A stretch of 33,099 nt of DNA from the NCBI GenBank assembly GCA_014360055.1, contig JACIYH010000024.1, positions 1-33,099 on the forward strand, given 5' to 3'. Under the pieces are notes generated by a model that saw nothing but the letters and a program-made list of their open reading frames with translations, was not told the DNA's origin and ran no database searches. Numbering within the stretch: position 1 is the stretch's first letter; each line of letters begins with the position of its first letter. This document shows positions 16,249 through 30,665 of the stretch, one piece after another. The translations under genes and the position numbers were made by a program. The DNA comes from Bacillota bacterium (lineage in GTDB: Bacteria; Bacillota; Sulfobacillia; JACIYH01).

Positions 16249-16794
16249 TCACTCCGACCGGAACGGCATTCCCAGGAGAGCCAGCAACTCGCGGGCCTCC
16301 TCATCGGTGCGGGCCGTGGTGGCGATGGTAACGTCCATGCCCCGCACCTTCTCCACCTTGTCGTAGTCGATCTCCGGGAACACCAGTTGCTCCCGGATGC
16401 CCAGGGAGTAGTTCCCCCGCCCGTCAAAGCTGTGGGGAGACACCCCCTTGAAGTCCCGAACCCGGGGCAGGGCGATGTGGAAGAGCCGCTCCAGGAAGGA
16501 CCACATGCGGTCCCCCCGCAGGGTGACCTTGCATCCGATCTTCATGCCCTTGCGCACCTTGAAGGCCGCCACCGACTTGCGGGCCTGCGTGACCACCGGC
16601 CGCTGCCCGGTGATGGCGGTGAGGTCCGCCACGGCTGCATCGAGCAGCTTGGGGTTCCCGATGGCGTCCCCCACCCCCATGTTGATGACCACCTTTTCCA
16701 CCCGGGGGACCTGCAGGGGATTCCGGTATCCGAACTTCTCCATCATGGCGGGGACCACGTGTTCCCGGTATCTTTTCCTGAGTGCCGATTCCAC
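16249..16794 (-). CDS. rplE: 50S ribosomal protein L5
   Basis: The product is 181 residues. Core motifs [43 protein letters not shown] and [25 protein letters not shown] are diagnostic. L5 binds 5S rRNA and contacts the P-site tRNA and S13. The GTG at 16794 follows AGGAGG by 7 nt and gives the family N-terminus. Its SD overlaps the rplX stop TAG. Its own stop lies inside the SD region of rpsN. Confidence 0.97.
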   Translation of the reverse strand: MESALRKRYREHVVPAMMEKFGYRNPLQVPRVEKVVINMGVGDAIGNPKLLDAAVADLTAITGQRPVVTQARKSVAAFKVRKGMKIGCKVTLRGDRMWSFLERLFHIALPRVRDFKGVSPHSFDGRGNYSLGIREQLVFPEIDYDKVEKVRGMDVTIATTARTDEEARELLALLGMPFRSE

Positions 16795-16805
16795 CGCTGG
16801 ACCTC

Positions 16806-17126
16806 CTAGCGGTCGATAACCTCTCCGCAGCGCCTGCACACCCTCACCTTGCGGCCGCCTTCCAGGAAGGTGTGGCCGACCCGGGTCGGTTTGTGGCAGC
16901 GCGTGCAGACCAGCATGACGTTGCTGGCGTGGATGGGGGCTTCCTTCTGGATGATGCCACCCTGCATGACCTTGGCCGTGGGACGCTGGTGACGCTTGAC
17001 CAGGTTGACCTGTTCCACCACCACGCGCCCCCGGTCGGGCTCGGTGCGCAGGATCTTCCCCCTCGCTCCCTTGTGCTTACCGGAGATCACCACCACGGTG
17101 TCGCCGGTGCGTACGTGCAACTTCAT
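16806..17126 (-). CDS. rplX: 50S ribosomal protein L24 with zinc-ribbon-like cysteines
   Basis: The product is 106 residues. The KOW-type N-terminus [23 protein letters not shown] is followed by Cys74-x2-Cys77 and Cys97-x2-Cys100, a zinc-ribbon arrangement found in a subset of L24 proteins. L24 initiates 50S assembly. The ATG at 17126, about 5 nt after AGGTGG, gives the conserved start; an in-frame GTG at 17135 overlaps the SD. It lies between rplN and rplE. Confidence 0.96.
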   Translation of the reverse strand: MKLHVRTGDTVVVISGKHKGARGKILRTEPDRGRVVVEQVNLVKRHQRPTAKVMQGGIIQKEAPIHASNVMLVCTRCHKPTRVGHTFLEGGRKVRVCRRCGEVIDR

Positions 17127-17139
17127 CTTTTCCACCTGC

Positions 17140-17508
17140 CTACAGCACCTCGGGCGCCAGGGAGATGATCTTCATGAACTCCTTCTCTCGCAACTCTCGG
17201 GCCACCGGCCCGAAAATGCGGGTGCCGCGGGGCTCCCGTCCGTCCTTAAGGATTACGGCGGCGTTGTCGTCGAACTTGATCCAGGAGCCATCCTCCCGGT
17301 GCACGCCGTGCCGCGTGCGCACGATCACCGCCCGTACCACGTCGCCCTTCTTGACCGCCCCGCCCGGGGTGGCCTCCTTGACCGCGGCCACGATCACGTC
17401 GCCCACGTTGCCGTAACGGCGATTGGGCCCGCCCAGCACCCGGATGCACATAATCTCCCGGGCACCCGTGTTGTCCGCTACCTGCAGCCTGGTCTGGGGC
17501 TGAATCAT
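17140..17508 (-). CDS. rplN: 50S ribosomal protein L14
   Basis: The product is 122 residues, exactly the usual length. It starts [27 protein letters not shown] and ends [19 protein letters not shown], both diagnostic of L14, which forms an intersubunit bridge with 16S rRNA. The ATG at 17508 has SD GGGAGGGAGG. It follows rpsQ by 13 bp. Confidence 0.98.
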   Translation of the reverse strand: MIQPQTRLQVADNTGAREIMCIRVLGGPNRRYGNVGDVIVAAVKEATPGGAVKKGDVVRAVIVRTRHGVHREDGSWIKFDDNAAVILKDGREPRGTRIFGPVARELREKEFMKIISLAPEVL

Positions 17509-17521
17509 AGCCCCTCCCTCC

Positions 17522-17776
17522 CTACCTGGCTCGTTCGAGGATCCGTACCACCCGCCACCTCTTCTCCTTGCTGAGGGGCCGGGTCTCCATGATCAGCACC
17601 CGATCGCCCACCTGACACCCGATCTCGTCGTGGGCCTTGAACCGCGAGGTGCGCCGCATGCGCCGCCCGTACAGGGGGTGGGCGACCAGCCGCTCGACCG
17701 CCACCACCACCGTCTTCTGCATCTTGTCGGACACCACGGTCCCTACCATTTCCTGGCGCCGGCCGCGCTCGGTCAT
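17522..17776 (-). CDS. rpsQ: 30S ribosomal protein S17
   Basis: The product is 84 residues, an OB-fold protein with [26 protein letters not shown] and the tail [22 protein letters not shown]17 is a primary binder of the 16S rRNA 5' domain. The ATG at 17776 overlaps the rpmC stop as ATGA, and an SD (AGGGAGGGA) lies upstream inside the end of rpmC. Confidence 0.98.
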   Translation of the reverse strand: MTERGRRQEMVGTVVSDKMQKTVVVAVERLVAHPLYGRRMRRTSRFKAHDEIGCQVGDRVLIMETRPLSKEKRWRVVRILERAR

Positions 17777-17979
17777 AGCCGTCCCTCCCTGGCCAGCTCC
17801 ATCTCGCGCATGACCGTCTTCACGCGGGCAATGTCCTTGCGCACCTGGCGGATGCGCATGATGTTGTCGAGCTGCCCGGTGGCCAGCTGGAAGCGCAGGT
17901 TGAAGAGTTCACCCTTGAGGTCCTTCAGCCTGGCCTGCAGTTCTTCGGCCGTCATGTCCCTGATGTCCCTGGCCTTCAT
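17773..17979 (-). CDS. rpmC: 50S ribosomal protein L29
   Basis: The product is a 68-residue, mostly helical protein: [18 protein letters not shown], then [19 protein letters not shown] and [20 protein letters not shown]29 lies at the exit tunnel and forms part of the binding site for SRP and trigger factor. The ATG at 17979 overlaps the rplP stop by 4 bp (ATGA), and its own stop overlaps the rpsQ start the same way. Confidence 0.98.
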   Translation of the reverse strand: MKARDIRDMTAEELQARLKDLKGELFNLRFQLATGQLDNIMRIRQVRKDIARVKTVMREMELAREGRL

Positions 17980-18416
17980 TCCGCCTCACCGCCCGTCGCG
18001 GGCATCACTTCTTCCCGCTTTACGAAGCGGGTCCTGATGGGCAGCTTGTGGCTCGCCAGCCGCATGGCCTCGCGGGCGGTGGCTTCGTCCACGCCCGCCA
18101 CCTCGAAGAGTACGCGTCCCGGCTTGACCACGGCCACCCAGTACTCGGGGTTGCCCTTGCCGCTCCCCATGCGGGTTTCCGCCGGTTTGGCGGTCACCGG
18201 CTTGTCGGGGAAGATCTTGATCCACACCTTGCCGCCCCGGCGCATGTACCTGGTCAGGGCCACCCGGGCCGCCTCGATCTGGCGGTCGGTCACCCAGGCC
18301 GGCTCCAGGGCCTGCAGCCCGTACTCCCCGTAAAAGACCTCGTTACCCGAGTAGGCGGCGCCCTTCATGCGGCCGCGGTGCTGCTTGCGCCACTTCACGC
18401 GCTTCGGGCTAAGCAC
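17976..18416 (-). CDS. rplP: 50S ribosomal protein L16
   Basis: The product is 146 residues. It starts (M)[18 protein letters not shown] and contains [26 protein letters not shown], diagnostic of L16, which organises the A-site side of the peptidyl transferase centre. The GTG at 18416 has a G-rich SD (GGGGGG) overlapping the end of rpsC, whose stop is 4 bp upstream. Confidence 0.97.
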   Translation of the reverse strand: MLSPKRVKWRKQHRGRMKGAAYSGNEVFYGEYGLQALEPAWVTDRQIEAARVALTRYMRRGGKVWIKIFPDKPVTAKPAETRMGSGKGNPEYWVAVVKPGRVLFEVAGVDEATAREAMRLASHKLPIRTRFVKREEVMPATGGEAE

Positions 18417-18419
18417 GGG

Positions 18420-19079
18420 TTATGCCCCCCTCTCCACCGGCCGCCGGCGGTCGGGCAGGATCTCGCCCCGGTAAATCCACACCTTGACGCCGATCTGGCC
18501 GTAAGTGGTGCGGGCTTCGGCGAACCCGTAGTCGATGTCCGCCCGCAGCGTCCCCAGGGGCACCTTGCCCTCGCTGGCACGCTCCCGGCGGGCGATCTCC
18601 GCCCCGGCAATGCGACCGGAAACGATGATCCTGACCCCCTTGGCTCCCGCCCGCATGGCCCGGCTGATGGCCGACTTCATGGCCCGCCGGTGCGATATGC
18701 GCTTCTCCAGCTGGGAAGCCACGCTTTCCGCCACCAACTGCGCATCCAGGTCGGCCACCTTGACTTCCGCGATGTTGATGGACACGTGCTTCCCCGTCAT
18801 GGCCTCCAGTTGCTTGCGCAACTCCTCCACCCTGGTGCCACCCTGGCCGATCACCAGCCCCGGTTTACCGGTGTGGATGGTGATGCGCAACCGGTTGGCT
18901 GCCCGTTCGATCTCCACCCGCGAGATGCCGGCGGCATACAGCTTCCCCTTGATGAACTTGCGGATGCGCTGGTCCTCGTGCAGCACGTCGGCGAACTGCT
19001 TCTTGGGGACGATCCAGCGGGAGTCCCAGTCCTTGTTGATCCCTATGCGGAATACCTTGGGATGTACCTTCTGGCCCAT
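18420..19079 (-). CDS. rpsC: 30S ribosomal protein S3
   Basis: The product is 219 residues. It starts [22 protein letters not shown]; a KH type II domain with [11 protein letters not shown] (the GxxG loop) is central, and the C-terminal domain has [20 protein letters not shown]3 lies at the mRNA entry tunnel and has helicase-related functions with S4 and S5. The ATG at 19079 shares a base with the rplV stop (GTGATG) and has SD GGGAGGG 6 nt upstream. The GTG at 19082 is a less likely start. Confidence 0.97.
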   Translation of the reverse strand: MGQKVHPKVFRIGINKDWDSRWIVPKKQFADVLHEDQRIRKFIKGKLYAAGISRVEIERAANRLRITIHTGKPGLVIGQGGTRVEELRKQLEAMTGKHVSINIAEVKVADLDAQLVAESVASQLEKRISHRRAMKSAISRAMRAGAKGVRIIVSGRIAGAEIARRERASEGKVPLGTLRADIDYGFAEARTTYGQIGVKVWIYRGEILPDRRRPVERGA

Positions 19080-19444
19080 CACTCGCCCTCCCGTTCCCGC
19101 ACCACCACGCGGATGTGGCAGGTGCGCCGCAGGATGGGAAACGCCTGGCCGCGCATGCGCGGATGCCAGCGCTTGAGGACCGGGCCAGCCCCCACCTGGG
19201 CCTCCGCCACGTACAGGCTCTTGCGGTCCATGTCGTAGTTGTTCTCGGCATTGGCCACCGCCGAACGCAGCACCTTGGCCACCGTGCGGGCTGCCCGGCG
19301 AGGCGAGAAGCGCAGGATGGCGAGCGCCTCGTCCGCCGGCTTGCCCCGCACCAGATCCAGTACCAGGTTCACCTTGGTGGGCGAAAGCCGCACGAAGCGG
19401 GCAGTAGCCTGAGCGGATTCTGCTTTGGCGGTCTTCTTTGCCAT
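19079..19444 (-). CDS. rplV: 50S ribosomal protein L22
   Basis: The product is 121 residues. [30 protein letters not shown] and the beta-hairpin block [25 protein letters not shown] are typical. The hairpin reaches into the exit tunnel near the macrolide site, and no insertion or deletion is apparent in it. The ATG at 19444 has SD GAGGGAG. It lies 10 bp after rpsS, and its stop overlaps the rpsC start. Confidence 0.98.
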   Translation of the reverse strand: MAKKTAKAESAQATARFVRLSPTKVNLVLDLVRGKPADEALAILRFSPRRAARTVAKVLRSAVANAENNYDMDRKSLYVAEAQVGAGPVLKRWHPRMRGQAFPILRRTCHIRVVVREREGE

Positions 19445-19454
19445 AGGGTCTCCC

Positions 19455-19739
19455 TCACTTCAGGGCCGTGGAACGCTCGGTGTGAGCGCCGTGGCCGCGG
19501 AAGAGGCGGGTGGGCGCGAACTCACCCAGCTTGTGCCCCACCATCTCCTCGGTGATATACACGGGGACGTGCTTGCGCCCGTCGTACACGGCGATGGTGT
19601 GTCCCACCATCTCGGGGACGATGGTGCAGGCGCGGGCCCAGGTTTTGATCACCCGTTTCTCCGCCTTCCTGTTCAGCGCCACTATCTTCTCCAGGAGCTT
19701 CTGGTCCACGTAGGGACCCTTCTTGCTGGAACGGCCCAT
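19455..19739 (-). CDS. rpsS: 30S ribosomal protein S19
   Basis: The product is 94 residues. It starts [19 protein letters not shown] and contains [46 protein letters not shown] in the usual order, diagnostic of S19 in the head of the small subunit beside S13. The ATG at 19739 has SD TTAGGAGG, which overlaps the rplB stop TAA region. Confidence 0.98.
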   Translation of the reverse strand: MGRSSKKGPYVDQKLLEKIVALNRKAEKRVIKTWARACTIVPEMVGHTIAVYDGRKHVPVYITEEMVGHKLGEFAPTRLFRGHGAHTERSTALK

Positions 19740-19749
19740 CTTCTTCCTC

Positions 19750-20580
19750 CTAACCGCGGCGCCGCTTCACGATCAGCCGGTCGGACGGCTTACCCTTCTT
19801 GCGCGTCTTGTACCCGAGGGCGGGCTTGCCCCACGGTGTGAGGGGACCGGGGTGTCCGACGGGCGCCTTGCCTTCTCCACCCCCGTGGGGGTGATCCACC
19901 GGGTTCATCACCGAGCCGCGGGTGGTGGGACGGATGCCCAGCCAGCGCTTGCGACCGGCCTTGCCCAGGGACACGTTCTCGTGGTCCAGGTTACCCACCT
20001 GGCCCACGGTGGCCCGGCACTCCAGGGGGAAGAGGCGCTGCTCCCCCGACGGCAGCCGCAGGAGGGCAAACCCGCCCTCCTTGGCCATCACCTGGGCGGC
20101 CGCCCCCGCCGCGCGCGCCACCTGGCCGCCCTTGCCGGGGGTGAGTTCGATGTTATGCACCACGGTACCCACAGGGATGTTGGCCAGGGGGAGGCTGTTG
20201 CCGGGTTTGATGTCGGCGGCGGGACCGGCCTCCACCCGGTCGCCCACCTTCAACCCCAGGGGAGCCAGCACGTACCGCTTCTCGCCGTCGGCGTAATGGA
20301 GGAGGGCGATGTGGGCGGACCGGTTGGGATCGTACTCGATGGCCGCCACCCGCGCGGGCACACCCTCTTTGTCGCGGCGGAAATCTACCAGCCGGTAGAA
20401 GCGGCGCTGACCGCCTCCCCGGTGGCGCACGGTGATGCGTCCCTGGAAGTTGCGGCCGGCGTGCCGCCGCAACCGCACGAGGAGCGACTTTTCCGGTTCC
20501 TTCCTGGTGATCTCGTCGAACGCCAGCACGGTCATCTGCCGGCGTCCGGGCGAGGTTGGCTTAAAGCCCCTTACGGGCAT
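19750..20580 (-). CDS. rplB: 50S ribosomal protein L2
   Basis: The product is 276 residues. The N-terminal RNA-binding OB domain has [22 protein letters not shown]. The C-terminal SH3-like domain holds the conserved [17 protein letters not shown] loop, whose histidine is critical near the peptidyl transferase centre. L2 is one of the earliest assembled large-subunit proteins. The ATG at 20580 has SD GGAGG about 9 nt upstream. It lies 19 bp after rplW. Confidence 0.98.
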   Translation of the reverse strand: MPVRGFKPTSPGRRQMTVLAFDEITRKEPEKSLLVRLRRHAGRNFQGRITVRHRGGGQRRFYRLVDFRRDKEGVPARVAAIEYDPNRSAHIALLHYADGEKRYVLAPLGLKVGDRVEAGPAADIKPGNSLPLANIPVGTVVHNIELTPGKGGQVARAAGAAAQVMAKEGGFALLRLPSGEQRLFPLECRATVGQVGNLDHENVSLGKAGRKRWLGIRPTTRGSVMNPVDHPHGGGEGKAPVGHPGPLTPWGKPALGYKTRKKGKPSDRLIVKRRRG

Positions 20581-20599
20581 GGACCCAGACCTCCATTTC

Positions 20600-20887
20600 C
20601 TACATGCCCTCGAAGAACTGGATCTTCTCCCCCGGTGCCAGGGTTACGACTGCTTTCTTCCAGGCGGGGGTACGGCCCCGGTGCACACCGAAGCGGCGCG
20701 GTTTCCCCCGGAAACGGGCGGTATTTACCGAGCGTACCCTCACGCGGAACAGCTCCTCCACCGCCTGACGGATCTGCACCTTGGTGGCACGCGGGTGCAC
20801 CACGAAGGTGTACTTGCCCTGGCCCATGAGGGCATTGGACTTCTCCGATACTATGGGACGGATGATCACGTCGTGGATGTCCTTCAC
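20600..20887 (-). CDS. rplW: 50S ribosomal protein L23
   Basis: The product is 95 residues. (M)[20 protein letters not shown] and [26 protein letters not shown] are diagnostic of L23, the exit-tunnel docking site for trigger factor and SRP. The GTG at 20887 overlaps the rplD stop as GTGA and sits 8 nt after GAGGAGG. A longer open frame upstream runs through rplD and is spurious. Confidence 0.97.
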   Translation of the reverse strand: MKDIHDVIIRPIVSEKSNALMGQGKYTFVVHPRATKVQIRQAVEELFRVRVRSVNTARFRGKPRRFGVHRGRTPAWKKAVVTLAPGEKIQFFEGM

Positions 20888-21507
20888 GAGAGGACCTCCT
20901 CTACCCGCTGCACCGCCTCCGGCGTGAACAGGAGGAAGTCGTGGTTGAGCACCTGGTAGGTGTGTAACTGGTGGGCCAGGGCGGTTTCCACACCGGGGAG
21001 GTTGCGGGCGGAGAGTTCCAGGTTGCGGTCCCGCTGGGCGGTCACGATCAGGGCGGAGCCATCCACCCCCAGCTTCTTCAGCATGGTCGCCAGCGCCCGC
21101 GTGCGCGGTCCTTCCAGCCCCAGGCCCTGTACCACCGTGACCGCCCCCTCCCGCACGCGGGCGGAGAGGGCACTGCGCAGGGCCTGGCGCCGTGCCTTCA
21201 CCGGGATGGCGTACCCGTAGTCGCGCGGCTTGGGACCGAACACCACCCCGCCCTTTCTCCACAGGGGGGAACGGATGCTGCCGTGACGGGCCCGGCCGGT
21301 CCCCTTCTGGCGCCACGGCTTGCGCCCACCCCCGGAGACCTCGCCCCGGGTGAGGGTGGAGGCCGTTCCCACCCGCCTGCGGGCCAGGTGGGCCACCACC
21401 GCGGCGTGCATGAGATGCTCGTTGGGTTCCTGGCCGAATACCCCATCCGCGAGGTCCATTTCCCCCACTCGTTCACCGTCGGGATTTACCACTGGTACCT
21501 GTGCCAT
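20884..21507 (-). CDS. rplD: 50S ribosomal protein L4
   Basis: The product is 207 residues. It starts MAQVPVVNPDGERVGEMDL. The extended tunnel loop is present (RRVGTASTLTRGEVSGGGRKPWRQKGTGRARHG, split here only for description) and the globular part ends near the rplW start. L4 lines the exit tunnel and in E. coli autoregulates the S10 operon. The ATG at 21507 has only a weak SD (AAGGGG 11-12 nt upstream). Coupling to rplC, whose stop is 7 bp away, may compensate. Confidence 0.97.
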   Translation of the reverse strand: MAQVPVVNPDGERVGEMDLADGVFGQEPNEHLMHAAVVAHLARRRVGTASTLTRGEVSGGGRKPWRQKGTGRARHGSIRSPLWRKGGVVFGPKPRDYGYAIPVKARRQALRSALSARVREGAVTVVQGLGLEGPRTRALATMLKKLGVDGSALIVTAQRDRNLELSARNLPGVETALAHQLHTYQVLNHDFLLFTPEAVQRVEEVLS

Positions 21508-21514
21508 GCCCGAT

Positions 21515-22153
21515 CTACCCCTTAACCGCACTGCGCACGATCACCAGGCCGCCTCGCGGCCCGGGCACCGCCCCCCGCAGGAGGAGCAGGTCGTGCTCGG
21601 GATCCACCCGTTCCACGCGCAGGTTCTGCACGGTGACGCGCTCGGCACCCAGGTGGCCCGGCATCTTCCGGCCCGGGAACACCCGCCCGCCCCCGCCGGA
21701 CATGCGCCCGCCGGTGGCGAGGCTGCCCGTGCCCCGGTGGTACTTGGAACCGTGGGCCATGGGGCCGCGGCCGAAACCCCAGCGCTTCACGCCCCCTGCG
21801 AATCCCTTCCCCTTGCTGATCCCCGTGACGTCCACACGGTCGCCGGGCTTGAAGAGGTCCACCCGCAGGTCCTGACCCACCTGGTAGGCCTCGGCGTCCG
21901 GTACCCGCAACTCCCGCAGGATCCGTACCGGCCTCACCCCCGCCCGGGCCAGGTGTCCCCGCCGGGGCCGGTTTAGGCGGCCTTCCTTCACCTCTTCGAA
22001 GCCCAGCTGGATGGCGCTGTAACCGTCGCGGGCGGGGGTTCGTTTCTGTACCACCACGCACGGTCCGGCCTTCACCACGGTCACGGGTACTGCCCGGCCG
22101 GCCTCGTCGAACACCTGGGTCATGCCCAGCTTCCTGCCCAGGATCCCCTTCAC
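21515..22153 (-). CDS. rplC: 50S ribosomal protein L3
   Basis: The product is 212 residues. It starts (M)[16 protein letters not shown] and contains [16 protein letters not shown] and the loop [17 protein letters not shown], which approaches the peptidyl transferase centre. The GTG at 22153 gives the family N-terminus and sits about 9 nt after AGGCGGGG; in-frame GTGs at 22159 and 22162 are closer to the SD. It follows rpsJ by about 15 bp. Confidence 0.96.
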   Translation of the reverse strand: MKGILGRKLGMTQVFDEAGRAVPVTVVKAGPCVVVQKRTPARDGYSAIQLGFEEVKEGRLNRPRRGHLARAGVRPVRILRELRVPDAEAYQVGQDLRVDLFKPGDRVDVTGISKGKGFAGGVKRWGFGRGPMAHGSKYHRGTGSLATGGRMSGGGGRVFPGRKMPGHLGAERVTVQNLRVERVDPEHDLLLLRGAVPGPRGGLVIVRSAVKG

Positions 22154-22168
22154 CGTCACCACCCCCGC

Positions 22169-22477
22169 CTACTGCCTGATCTCGATGTCCACGCCCGCGG
22201 GGAGGTCCAGGCGCATGAGGGCGTCCACCGTGCGCTGGTTGGGTTCCAGGATGTCGATGAGGCGCCTGTGGGTGCGCATCTCGAACTGCTCCCGGTGGTC
22301 CTTTTCGCCGTTGGGGGCCACCAGCACGGTGAAAACCTTGCGCTCGGTGGGCAGAGGGATGGGGCCAGAGACCCTGGCCCCCGTCCGCCGCGCCGTGTCC
22401 ACGATGCGTTCCGCCGACTGGTCCAGTATCTTGTGATCGAAGGCCCGTAGTTTGATGCGTATCTTCTGACCGGGCAT
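22169..22477 (-). CDS. rpsJ: 30S ribosomal protein S10 (transcription factor NusE)
   Basis: The product is 102 residues, the standard length. [22 protein letters not shown] and the C-terminal [24 protein letters not shown] are diagnostic. S10 acts in the 30S head and, as NusE, in antitermination complexes with NusB and NusG. The ATG at 22477 is 6 nt after GAGGAGG, an SD that begins at the tuf stop. Unlike in E. coli, there is no long S10 leader here. Confidence 0.98.
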   Translation of the reverse strand: MPGQKIRIKLRAFDHKILDQSAERIVDTARRTGARVSGPIPLPTERKVFTVLVAPNGEKDHREQFEMRTHRRLIDILEPNQRTVDALMRLDLPAGVDIEIRQ

Positions 22478-22488
22478 GCCGCCCCTCC

Positions 22489-23691
<1,203 letters not shown>

Positions 23692-23706
23692 GATTCCTTC
23701 CCCCTT

Positions 23707-25794
23707 CTATACCCGGCTGCGGTATCCCGACCGCGCCATTATACCCTCCATCACCTGGGGGGGAACGGGCTGGTAGGAATCGAACTGCATGGTGTACGTT
23801 CCCCTCCCCTGGGTGAGGGATCTCAGGTCGGTAGCGTAACCGAACATCTCCGCCAGCGGAACCGTCCCCCGGATCACCTGGGCGTTACCGCGGGACTCCA
23901 GACCCTCGATGTGGCCCCTGCGGGCCGTCAGGTCTCCCATCACATCCCCCATGTACGCCTCCGGGACCACCACCTCCACCCTCATGACAGGTTCAAGCAG
24001 GACGGGAGAGGCCTTCTCGGCCGCAGAGCGGAAGGCCTGGGCCGCCGCCAGCTTGAACGCCACCTCCGACGAATCCACCTCGTGGTAGGAGCCGTCGAAC
24101 AGGGTCACCCGCACGTCGATGACGGGGTATCCCGCCAGCACCCCGCTGGCCATGGCCTCCCGCACGCCCGCCTCCACCGCCGGGATGAACTCCCTGGGCA
24201 CGACGCCGCCCACGATGCGGTCTTCGAAAGCAAACCCCATCCCCCTGGGCAGGGGCTCCACCCGCAACCACACGTGGCCATACTGGCCGCGGCCGCCGGT
24301 CTGCTTGATCCACTTGCCCTCCGCCTCGGCCGCGGCGGCGATGCTCTCCTTGTACGCCACCTGGGGGCGACCCACGTTGGCCTCCACCTTGAACTCACGC
24401 AGGAGGCGGTCCACGATGATCTCCAGGTGCAGTTCCCCCATGCCCGAGATCAGGGTCTGCCCGGTCTCGGGATCCACACGTACCCGGAAGGTGGGGTCCT
24501 CTTCGGCAAGCCGGGCCAGTGACAGCCCCAGCCGGTCCTGGTCCGCCCGCGTGCGCGGCTCGATGGCCACCGAGATGACCGGCTCGGGGAAGGCCATGGG
24601 CTCCAGCACCAGGGGGTGGTCCTCCGGGGACAGGGTGTCACCGGTGGTGGTCTCCTTCAGGCCCACCACGGCGGCGATGTCCCCGGCGTGCACCTCCCGC
24701 ACGTCCTCGCGGTGGTTGGCGTGCATGTACAGCACCCGGCCCACCCGTTCCTTCACTCCGCGCGTCGCGTTGTAAACGTACGAGCCGGCGCTGAGGGTAC
24801 CGGAGTAAACGCGCAGGTAGGTGAGCTTCCCCACGTGGGGGTCGGACATCACCTTGAAGGCCAGGGCACACAGGGGTGCGTCGTCGCTGGTCGCCCGTTC
24901 CTCCTCCTCGCCGGTGCGGGGGTTGAGCCCGCGCACCGCCGGTACGTCCAGGGGCGAGGGAAGGTAGTACACCACGGCGTCGAGCAGCGGCTGCACGCCC
25001 TTGTTGCGGAAGGAAGCCCCGCACAACACCGGCACGACGGCATTGGCCAGGGTCCCCCGGCGCAGGGCACGGCGTATCTGGTCGGGTGTTATGGGCTCGC
25101 CCTCCAGGTACCGGGCCAGGATCTCCTCGTCAAAATCGCAGCAAGCTTCGATGAGCTTCTCCCGCCAGGTGGCGACCTGCTCCGCCAGGTGGGCGGGGAC
25201 CGCGGTGGACTCGCTCTGTGTCCCCAACTCGTCCACGTACACCACGGCCTCTTCCGTGATGAGGTCGACGGCACCACGGAAGCCGTCTTCCGACCCGATG
25301 GGCACCTGCACGGGTACCGGGTGCGCCCCCAGACGGGTGCGCATCTCTTCCACCACGCGGAAAAAGTCCGCTCCGACGGTGTCCATCTTGTTCACGTAGG
25401 CGATGCGCGGTACCCCGTAGCGCTCGGCTTGTCGCCACACCGTCTCCGACTGTGGCTCCACACCGCCCTTGGCGCAGAAGATGGCGATGACCCCGTCCAG
25501 CACGCGCAGGGACCGCTCTACCTCCACCGTGAAATCCACGTGGCCGGGCGTGTCTATAATGTTTATGCGGTGCCCCTTCCAGAAGCAGGTGGTGGCGGCA
25601 GAGGTGATGGTGATGCCCCGCTCCTGCTCCTGCACCATCCAGTCCATGGTGGCCGAGCCTTCGTCCACCTCACCCATCCGGTGCACCCTGCCCGTGTAGA
25701 ACAGGATGCGCTCGGTGGTGGTGGTCTTACCGGCGTCGATGTGAGCTGCTATTCCGATGTTGCGCGTCTTTTCCAGCGGATATTCCCTGGGCAT
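23707..25794 (-). CDS. fusA: Elongation factor G
   Basis: The product is a 695-residue translocase GTPase. G1 AHIDAGKT is at 17-24, G3 DTPGH at 81-85 and G4 NKMD at 135-138; domains II-V follow with the characteristic [23 protein letters not shown] region of domain V. EF-G moves tRNA and mRNA after peptide bond formation and, with RRF, recycles ribosomes. I chose the ATG at 25794, 7 nt after AAGGAGG; the ATG at 25800 lies against the SD. A much longer open frame upstream is spurious. A 133-bp spacer separates it from rpsG. Confidence 0.98.
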   Translation of the reverse strand: MPREYPLEKTRNIGIAAHIDAGKTTTTERILFYTGRVHRMGEVDEGSATMDWMVQEQERGITITSAATTCFWKGHRINIIDTPGHVDFTVEVERSLRVLDGVIAIFCAKGGVEPQSETVWRQAERYGVPRIAYVNKMDTVGADFFRVVEEMRTRLGAHPVPVQVPIGSEDGFRGAVDLITEEAVVYVDELGTQSESTAVPAHLAEQVATWREKLIEACCDFDEEILARYLEGEPITPDQIRRALRRGTLANAVVPVLCGASFRNKGVQPLLDAVVYYLPSPLDVPAVRGLNPRTGEEEERATSDDAPLCALAFKVMSDPHVGKLTYLRVYSGTLSAGSYVYNATRGVKERVGRVLYMHANHREDVREVHAGDIAAVVGLKETTTGDTLSPEDHPLVLEPMAFPEPVISVAIEPRTRADQDRLGLSLARLAEEDPTFRVRVDPETGQTLISGMGELHLEIIVDRLLREFKVEANVGRPQVAYKESIAAAAEAEGKWIKQTGGRGQYGHVWLRVEPLPRGMGFAFEDRIVGGVVPREFIPAVEAGVREAMASGVLAGYPVIDVRVTLFDGSYHEVDSSEVAFKLAAAQAFRSAAEKASPVLLEPVMRVEVVVPEAYMGDVMGDLTARRGHIEGLESRGNAQVIRGTVPLAEMFGYATDLRSLTQGRGTYTMQFDSYQPVPPQVMEGIMARSGYRSRV

Positions 25795-25927
25795 CTCCAT
25801 CCCTCCTTTCCACCCGTTCCTCTGGTCGCACCCCACCGGCGCGGCCGGGTCCGTCTCGCCCCGCGGCCCGGACGGGTCGGCCTCCCTGCACCACCCAGGC
25901 GGCCGCGGCGGGCGGCCGGCGCCTCCG
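25795..25927 (-). other. rpsG-fusA spacer with a GC hairpin, no clear promoter
   Basis: This 133-bp spacer is the longest gap inside the array between rpoB and ecfT. Just after the rpsG stop it holds an inverted repeat (CGGCCGC at 25900-25906, GCGGCCG at 25912-25918, 5-nt loop) without a T-run. Near fusA it contains the fusA SD AAGGAGG. I see no sigma-A-like boxes. It may modulate read-through from rpsG or be a neutral spacer. Confidence 0.3.
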
Positions 25928-26398
25928 CTACCAGCGGTAGTGGGCGAAGGCGCGGTTGGCCTCGGCCATGCGGTGGGTATCTTCCTTCTTCTTAACGGCG
26001 CCCCCCTGTCCCGCGGAGGCGTCCAGGATCTCCCCGGCCAGCCGCTCCACCATGGTGCGCTCCCCGCGGGCGCGGGCGAACTGCACCAGCCAGCGCATGC
26101 CCAGGGAAACGCGCCGTTCCGGGCGCACCTCGATGGGTACCTGGTAGGTGGCGCCACCCACCCGGCGCGGCCGCACCTCGAGGGCGGGCATGGCATTCTT
26201 GAGCGCCTGCTCGAACACCTCCAGGGGATCGCGCCCCGACTTCTTGCCCACCACCTCGAAGGCCGAGTAGACGATCTTTTCGGCCAGGGACTTCTTCCCG
26301 TCCCACATTACCTTGTTGATCAGGCGGGCCACCATTTCGCTCCCGTACACGGGGTCGGGAGCCACGGTCCGGCGGGGGACACTCCCTCGTCTCGGCAT
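25928..26398 (-). CDS. rpsG: 30S ribosomal protein S7
   Basis: The product is 156 residues, the standard length. [36 protein letters not shown] at the start (given here as family core) and the C-terminal [21 protein letters not shown] are diagnostic of S7, which nucleates the 30S head and contacts E-site tRNA. The ATG at 26398 has SD GGGGGGAG; a longer frame upstream overlaps rpsL. Spacing to rpsL is 13 bp. Confidence 0.98.
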   Translation of the reverse strand: MPRRGSVPRRTVAPDPVYGSEMVARLINKVMWDGKKSLAEKIVYSAFEVVGKKSGRDPLEVFEQALKNAMPALEVRPRRVGGATYQVPIEVRPERRVSLGMRWLVQFARARGERTMVERLAGEILDASAGQGGAVKKKEDTHRMAEANRAFAHYRW

Positions 26399-26411
26399 CC
26401 CGTTCTCCCCC

Positions 26412-26786
26412 CTACTTCTTGGGCCGCTTGGCCCCGTACTTGGAGCGACCCCGCATGCGCTTCTGGACCCCGGCGGCATCCAGGGTCCCCCGGATGATGT
26501 GGTAGCGCACACCGGGCAGGTCCTTCACCCGTCCGCCCCGCACCAGCACCACCGAGTGCTCCTGCAGGTTGTGGCCGATGCCGGGGATATATGCCGTGAC
26601 CTCCACCCCGTTGGACAGCCGCACACGGGCGATCTTGCGCAGGGCGGAGTTGGGTTTCTTGGGCGTTACCGTCCCCACGCGCGTACAGACACCCCGCTTC
26701 TGGGGGTTCCCCTGCAGCGCAGGCGACTTGGACTTTCTACGGGGGGTTTCCCGCCCCCATCTCACCAGTTGGCTGAAGGTAGGCAC
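26412..26786 (-). CDS. rpsL: 30S ribosomal protein S12
   Basis: The product is 124 residues. It starts (M)[12 protein letters not shown] and contains [20 protein letters not shown] and [18 protein letters not shown]12 monitors codon-anticodon pairing in the decoding centre. Lys43 and Lys88, the main streptomycin-resistance positions, are wild type, so no rpsL-based resistance is predicted. Asp89 is the usual methylthiolation site. The GTG at 26786 has SD GAGGTGA upstream and lies 13 bp after the L7Ae-like gene. Confidence 0.98.
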   Translation of the reverse strand: MPTFSQLVRWGRETPRRKSKSPALQGNPQKRGVCTRVGTVTPKKPNSALRKIARVRLSNGVEVTAYIPGIGHNLQEHSVVLVRGGRVKDLPGVRYHIIRGTLDAAGVQKRMRGRSKYGAKRPKK

Positions 26787-26799
26787 CGCGTCACCTCGC

Positions 26800-27048
26800 T
26801 TACTTCAGGATGGCTGCCGAGGCAGCCTCTACCTGTATCCCGCAAGTTTTCCCCAGGAGAGCCATGGTTTCCACCCACTCGACCGGGATATCCTTCTCCT
26901 GGCAAAGCCGCACCAGGTCGGATACCACATGGGGTTCGGCGTCCCTGGCTACGAATACACACAGCACATTGCCCTTTTCCACGGCCCGCAGGGTCTGTTT
27001 GGTCCCCACCGTGCGCCTCCGGGCCGTCTTCAGATCCTCCAGGCTCAA
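26800..27048 (-). CDS. L7Ae-family RNA-binding protein (YbxF-like)
   Basis: The product is 82 residues. [36 protein letters not shown] and the C-terminal [16 protein letters not shown] follow the L7Ae/L30e/S12e/Gadd45 fold; related YbxF/YlxQ proteins of Firmicutes bind kink-turn RNA. The gene holds the YbxF position between rpoC and rpsL. I chose the TTG at 27048, 6 nt after GGGAGGG. A longer frame to 27105 would begin upstream of the predicted transcription start near 27070 and is rejected. This is the first gene behind the promoter at 27077-27105. Confidence 0.9.
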   Translation of the reverse strand: MSLEDLKTARRRTVGTKQTLRAVEKGNVLCVFVARDAEPHVVSDLVRLCQEKDIPVEWVETMALLGKTCGIQVEAASAAILK

Positions 27049-27076
27049 CGCCAACCCTCCCGGAGCACACTTTGTG

Positions 27077-27101
27077 ATTTTAGCATCGCACCCTCGCAGT
27101 G

Positions 27102-27105
<4 letters not shown>
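27077..27105 (-). promoter_or_regulatory. Strong sigma-A promoter, extended -10, for the str-S10-spc-alpha array
   Basis: On the minus strand, TTGACA (27105-27100) is a perfect -35, the spacer is exactly 17 nt, and TAAAAT (27082-27077) is 5 of 6 to the -10. A TG one base before the -10 makes it an extended -10. The rpoC stop TGA (27104-27102) is inside the -35. Transcription should start near 27070, about 22 nt before the L7Ae-like TTG. In this GC-rich window no comparable match was noticed elsewhere. Confidence 0.85.
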
Positions 27106-30644
<3,539 letters not shown>

Positions 30645-30665
30645 CGTGCTCGCTCCCTTCGCCAC

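Noticed and set aside
25795-26196. Upstream extension of the fusA frame through the spacer into rpsG
   Set aside because: EF-G starts at [14 protein letters not shown] with an ideal SD; the extension has no conserved content and overlaps rpsG.
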